Part shown: one piece after another, positions 33,931 to 36,795 of the stretch
Position numbering within the stretch: the stretch's first letter is position 1
Layout of the letters: every line of letters starts with the position of its first letter
Assembly (NCBI GenBank): GCA_027618565.1
Contig: JAQCEQ010000026.1
Location: 1 to 36,795 of the forward strand
From: Planctomycetota bacterium
GTDB lineage: Bacteria > Planctomycetota > Phycisphaerae > Phycisphaerales > SM1A02
Length of the DNA stretch: 36,795 bases
Reading direction: 5' to 3'
Position numbers and translations under genes: made by a program
The notes under the pieces: generated by a model
Database searches by the model: none
Seen by the model: the letters and a program-made list of their open reading frames with translations, nothing else
What the model was told of the DNA's origin: nothing

Positions 33931-35560
33931 GCACCATCGCCAGGTCCACCGCATTCACGATGCCGTCGTTGGAGCAATCCGCGGCCGATCCAGACTGCCC
34001 CCACGCGCCCAGCACCGACAGGAGGTCCGCGCCATTGACGGTGCCGTCGCCGTTGATGTCCGAGGAGCTGGGAGCCACGCAAATGTCAGCCACGCTGTCG
34101 CCATCGGTGTCGGCACAGTCCGCTCCGTCGCTCCAGGGCCGTCCCGCGAGTTGCGCCTCGACCTCCACCAGTCGATGACACGGGAAGTCGATCGTGCACG
34201 ACGCCCCAAGCGGATAGAACGCGTCGCGCCATGTTTGGCCGAGGCCCACGCCCTCCATCGGGATCCCAAGGCCTTCCAGCAGCGAGCCGACGAATGCGTA
34301 CGCCAGCATCCTCTGCCCATGCGGCCAATAGTGTGCCAAATCGGCCATGGCCAGATTCAGCGACTCGTCCCATCCGTAGGTCTCTTCCTCGGCGCGTCGA
34401 AGGTTGAGCGCGAGGACGCGCGGGTCACTCATCGCAATGTCTGCCGCCACGGCCGGAAACTCCAGGAACGGTGAATCGGCCGGCACGTCGTACCGAGGCG
34501 GGTCACCCACGATGATGATCGGAAGCGCCGGATCGGAGACGGCAGTCCGAAGGGCCGCGATGGTGTCCAGCAGCGACTGCCTCCACTGCGCCGCCGTTGT
34601 CCAGGACGAATCATTGGCGCCCCAGTGGAGCACCACGATGTGCGGCGCGACAGCACGAAGCGCCTCCCCACACGAACCATGCTGGGAGAGGAAGTCGGTG
34701 ATTCGCATGCCGCCCTTCGAAAAACTGTGGACCACGATGCCGCGCGACGCACCCGTCGATCGGTATCGCACGCCAACGCAATCCACCGGCTGCTCGCCAG
34801 CACCGACGAGTCGCAGTTGCACCTGCTCTCCGCTAGCCGCCTCCAACGGCGGCGTGGAGTACCAGCCGACGCGGTCGTCCACGCCATACGGCGGCACTGG
34901 CCACGACCCACTCGCCGACACCGGGGCCGTGCCATCCGGCACCGTGAGCGATGTCGGCGCCAGTTCCCACGCCAGCGCACTGGGTGCTGCACGGCGCGCC
35001 ACGAGCACATCGGCAACGACTGGCGAGCCCTCCACGAACCACGGTTGGTCCGCAAGCTCCTCGGAGATCGCCTCCTGCGCTCGCGGCAGGAATACGGTCA
35101 CGAATGCACCGCCCCCGGAGGACGCCGGAACCAGTGCGCGCGGCGACATCCCAGGAAGGAGGAGGGAATCGGCCACCTCAGGCTCCGGCGGCGTATCGCC
35201 AAAGGCGGCACTGGTGGCCAGCCACGCGGGAATGCTCCACCACCACTCCGGCGAGAAGATCATCGTCTCGGAGACTGGGCCGAATGTACGAGCCATGAGC
35301 GCGTTGGCCTGCATGATGTAGTGACGGCCCCACTGCCCCGGGCAGGTCTCCTGTGAATCGCCCAGCACCACGATCCTCACCACGCCTGACGAAGACGACA
35401 GCAAGAGGTCGCGAAACGCCACTGGGTCACTGGCCGCCATGATCGGGACCTCGGTGTAGGGAGGCTCCGCGGCACCAGGTTCTGCCCAACTCAGCAGGCA
35501 TCCCAGGCTCGCGACCGGAGCCGCGACCCAAGCAGACAGCAATCTGCCGATGAGTGGCAT
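33905..35560 (-). CDS. Secreted SGNH hydrolase with dockerin-like tail
   Basis: 551 residues. A hydrophobic N-terminal signal (about residues 5-25) is followed by SGNH block I VVLGDSQET (Ser69), the block III-like LHWGANDS, and a late block V-like DLAHYWPHG that supplies the Asp-x-x-His. A large domain (about 80-260) is inserted between blocks I and III. The C terminus has a DTDGDSVADIC calcium-type unit and a dockerin-like pair, INGDGTVNGADLLSVLGAWG and CSNDGIVNAVDLAMVLNAWG. The fold covers esterases, lipases and carbohydrate deacetylases; the substrate is unknown. A TTGACG-N18-CACTAT promoter is possible directly upstream (35594-35565), with the start codon close to the expected transcript start. 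Confidence 0.83.
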   Translation of the reverse strand: MPLIGRLLSAWVAAPVASLGCLLSWAEPGAAEPPYTEVPIMAASDPVAFRDLLLSSSSGVVRIVVLGDSQETCPGQWGRHYIMQANALMARTFGPVSETMIFSPEWWWSIPAWLATSAAFGDTPPEPEVADSLLLPGMSPRALVPASSGGGAFVTVFLPRAQEAISEELADQPWFVEGSPVVADVLVARRAAPSALAWELAPTSLTVPDGTAPVSASGSWPVPPYGVDDRVGWYSTPPLEAASGEQVQLRLVGAGEQPVDCVGVRYRSTGASRGIVVHSFSKGGMRITDFLSQHGSCGEALRAVAPHIVVLHWGANDSSWTTAAQWRQSLLDTIAALRTAVSDPALPIIIVGDPPRYDVPADSPFLEFPAVAADIAMSDPRVLALNLRRAEEETYGWDESLNLAMADLAHYWPHGQRMLAYAFVGSLLEGLGIPMEGVGLGQTWRDAFYPLGASCTIDFPCHRLVEVEAQLAGRPWSDGADCADTDGDSVADICVAPSSSDINGDGTVNGADLLSVLGAWGQSGSAADCSNDGIVNAVDLAMVLNAWGTAG

Positions 35561-35564
35561 CCCG

Positions 35565-35594
35565 ATAGTGTGTCATCGCCCAGCGCCTCGTCAA
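35565..35594 (-). promoter_or_regulatory. Promoter candidate of the SGNH hydrolase gene
   Basis: On the minus strand TTGACG (35594-35589), an 18-base spacer and CACTAT (35570-35565), then four bases to ATG 35560. Confidence 0.4.
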
Positions 35595-35642
35595 GAGAGA
35601 TCCCGAGCGATTCCATTGCAGACCCCCTCCTGGGCGATCGTG

Positions 35643-35648
35643 GATAAT
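35643..35648 (+). promoter_or_regulatory. -10 box GATAAT, predicted leaderless start of the M20 gene
   Basis: GATAAT is six bases before ATG 35655; no Shine-Dalgarno is present. A TTGCAG lies 21 bases upstream, too far for a usual -35. Confidence 0.4.
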
Positions 35649-35654
35649 CCACCC

Positions 35655-36795
35655 ATGACCCCCGTCCAGCTGCTGGCGAGGCTCGTGGGGGTCGAGTCCA
35701 CAAGTCACCTGCCCACCACGGCCATCGAGGCCGTCATCCTGGAGGCGGTCGACCACCCCGGCGTTCGCGTCCAGCGGCTGGACTCCGGCAGTGGGAAGTC
35801 CAACCTAGTCCTGACGACCGGTCCCCACAGCGAGCACGGCGAAGGGCTCACACTCAGCGGCCACATGGATTGCGTCCCGGCTTTGGAGCCAGATTGGGAG
35901 AGCGATCCCTTCACGCTCACCGTTCGCGACGGCAAGGCGTTTGGTCGGGGATCCTGCGACATGAAGGGCTTCGACGCCATCGCGCTCACGCTGCTCCGCG
36001 AAGCGGCCGAGCGAGGCGTTCGCGAACCACTGGCCGTCATCATCACGTGCGACGAGGAGATCGGGGTCCAGGGTGCGCCGCAGTTGCTCAGGCAACTCTC
36101 CCCATCGGTGGGACTCCCGGTTCGAACGATCGTCGGCGAGCCCACCGACTTCCTGCCGGTGCGCGGTCACAAGGGAGTGATGTGCTATCGCATGATCGTC
36201 GCCGGTCGTGAGGCCCACACCAGTCGTCCGATGGACGGCCACAACGCCATCACCGATGCCGGTCGACTCCTCGCGGCGTTGGAAGTGGAGCGGCATGAGA
36301 TGGCGCAGCTTTCTGCCGGGGACGCGACGCTCTTCGCCGATGTCCCGGGAGCCACGCTGACCGTGTCCGGCATTTCGGGCGGGACTGCGATCAACATCAC
36401 GCCGGGGAGTTGCGCGATCGAGGTGGGCGTGCGCCCGTTGCCGGACCAGCGCTTCGGCGATATCACGGCGAGTCTCTCACGGGCGGTCGAGCGCGCGGGA
36501 CTTGTCCCACACACGGCGCGGGCCGGATCTCCAGCGCCATCGCCATCGCCATCGCCCGGGGCGCTCCCCGTGGGTCACTGCTCCATCGAACTCCTCTCAC
36601 ACGCCGAGGGGTACTCGTTGCCGCCGGACAACGCCTGGGTCAGGCAGATGTGCAGGGCCTGCGGCGTGACCCACGCCACGGGTGCGCCTTACGCCACCGA
36701 CGCAGGCGCGCTCAACCGGCTCGGCCTGCAGTGCATCATCTGGGGGCCAGGCCACATCAATCGAGCGCACCGGGCGAACGAGTGGATCGGGCTCG
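35655..36795 (+). CDS. M20-family deacylase, ArgE/DapE-like; 3' end outside window
   Basis: 380 codons are visible without a stop, so the gene runs past the window. Zinc-site motifs of the M20 family are in order: SGHMDCVPAL, then GRGSCDMKGFDAI, the catalytic CDEEIGVQGA, and GEPTDFLP. The dimerisation domain begins near HKGVMCYRMIVAGREAHTSRP. The late TDAGALNRLGLQCIIWGPGHINRAHRANEWI fits the C-terminal metal/substrate segment of acetylornithine deacetylase, which is the best guess; DapE and other M20 amidohydrolases remain possible. A short Ser/Pro repeat (PSPSPSPG) is inserted around residues 293-303. ATG 35655 follows a GATAAT box by six bases. Confidence 0.88.
   Translation, partial: MTPVQLLARLVGVESTSHLPTTAIEAVILEAVDHPGVRVQRLDSGSGKSNLVLTTGPHSEHGEGLTLSGHMDCVPALEPDWESDPFTLTVRDGKAFGRGSCDMKGFDAIALTLLREAAERGVREPLAVIITCDEEIGVQGAPQLLRQLSPSVGLPVRTIVGEPTDFLPVRGHKGVMCYRMIVAGREAHTSRPMDGHNAITDAGRLLAALEVERHEMAQLSAGDATLFADVPGATLTVSGISGGTAINITPGSCAIEVGVRPLPDQRFGDITASLSRAVERAGLVPHTARAGSPAPSPSPSPGALPVGHCSIELLSHAEGYSLPPDNAWVRQMCRACGVTHATGAPYATDAGALNRLGLQCIIWGPGHINRAHRANEWIGL
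36536..36553 (+). repeat. 6-bp tandem repeat GCCATC x3 inside the M20 gene
   Basis: GCCATC at 36536-36541, 36542-36547 and 36548-36553, in frame, coding for alternating Pro and Ser in a probable loop. Confidence 0.8.

Overview
The window is GC-rich, gene-dense bacterial chromosome from a planctomycete, most likely class Phycisphaerae. The assignment rests on gene content: a DUF1501 protein paired with a PSD1-type cytochrome c/DUF1549/DUF1553 protein, two secreted proteins ending in the dockerin-like tail seen in Phycisphaerae (GDxNxDGxVNxxDLxxxLGAWG), a secreted protein ending in a PAPGA-hydrophobic-RRRR sorting signal, a tricorn-type protease, and a GldA/F/G plus DUF4340 ABC cluster. No phage, insertion sequence, CRISPR array or plasmid gene was seen. 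No gap between genes exceeds about 310 bases; the longest (10731-11072) holds a tRNA gene with its promoter and terminator.

Layout. 1-8993 (+): a compact run of six genes, namely the 3' part of a tricorn-like protease, a copper-type P1B ATPase, and a four-gene ABC system (ATPase, permease, GldG-like protein, DUF4340 protein) with stop/start overlaps. 8990-10730 (-): a Tat-exported FAD oxidoreductase whose signal peptide lies in a different frame from its body. 10780-11048: promoter, tRNA-Gly(GCC) and terminator. 11073-14717: a NUDIX hydrolase, pdxH on the minus strand, and transketolase. 14774-15267 (-): two small lipoproteins. 15291-17690 (+): penicillin acylase. 17742-22915 (-): DUF1501 and PSD1 proteins. 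22991-26057 (-): glpK-glpD. 26122-28685 (-): an ABC-F ATPase and a small membrane protein. 28774-31422 (+): a secreted zinc metalloprotease with calcium-type repeats and a dockerin tail. 31658-32335 (-): the PAPGA-tailed protein. 32495-33930 (+): a SprT-like peptidase and an MBL hydrolase. 33905-35560 (-): an SGNH hydrolase with a dockerin tail. 35655-end (+): an ArgE/DapE-type M20 deacylase, cut by the window end.

The genes are mostly unrelated housekeeping and cell-envelope functions rather than one pathway. Clear functional units are the Gld/DUF4340 ABC cluster, the glpK-glpD pair (glycerol to dihydroxyacetone phosphate) and the PSD1/DUF1501 pair. The most interesting signal is regulatory. 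Many genes that lead a transcription unit lack a Shine-Dalgarno and instead carry a TANNNT -10 box 6-7 bases before the start codon, which predicts leaderless mRNAs, while several operon-internal genes have a good Shine-Dalgarno. This signal also supports start choices (GTG for glpK, the second ATG of the PSD1 gene, the Tat-peptide ATG at 10730) and exposes a divergent gene pair whose two -10 boxes overlap in a 23-base gap.
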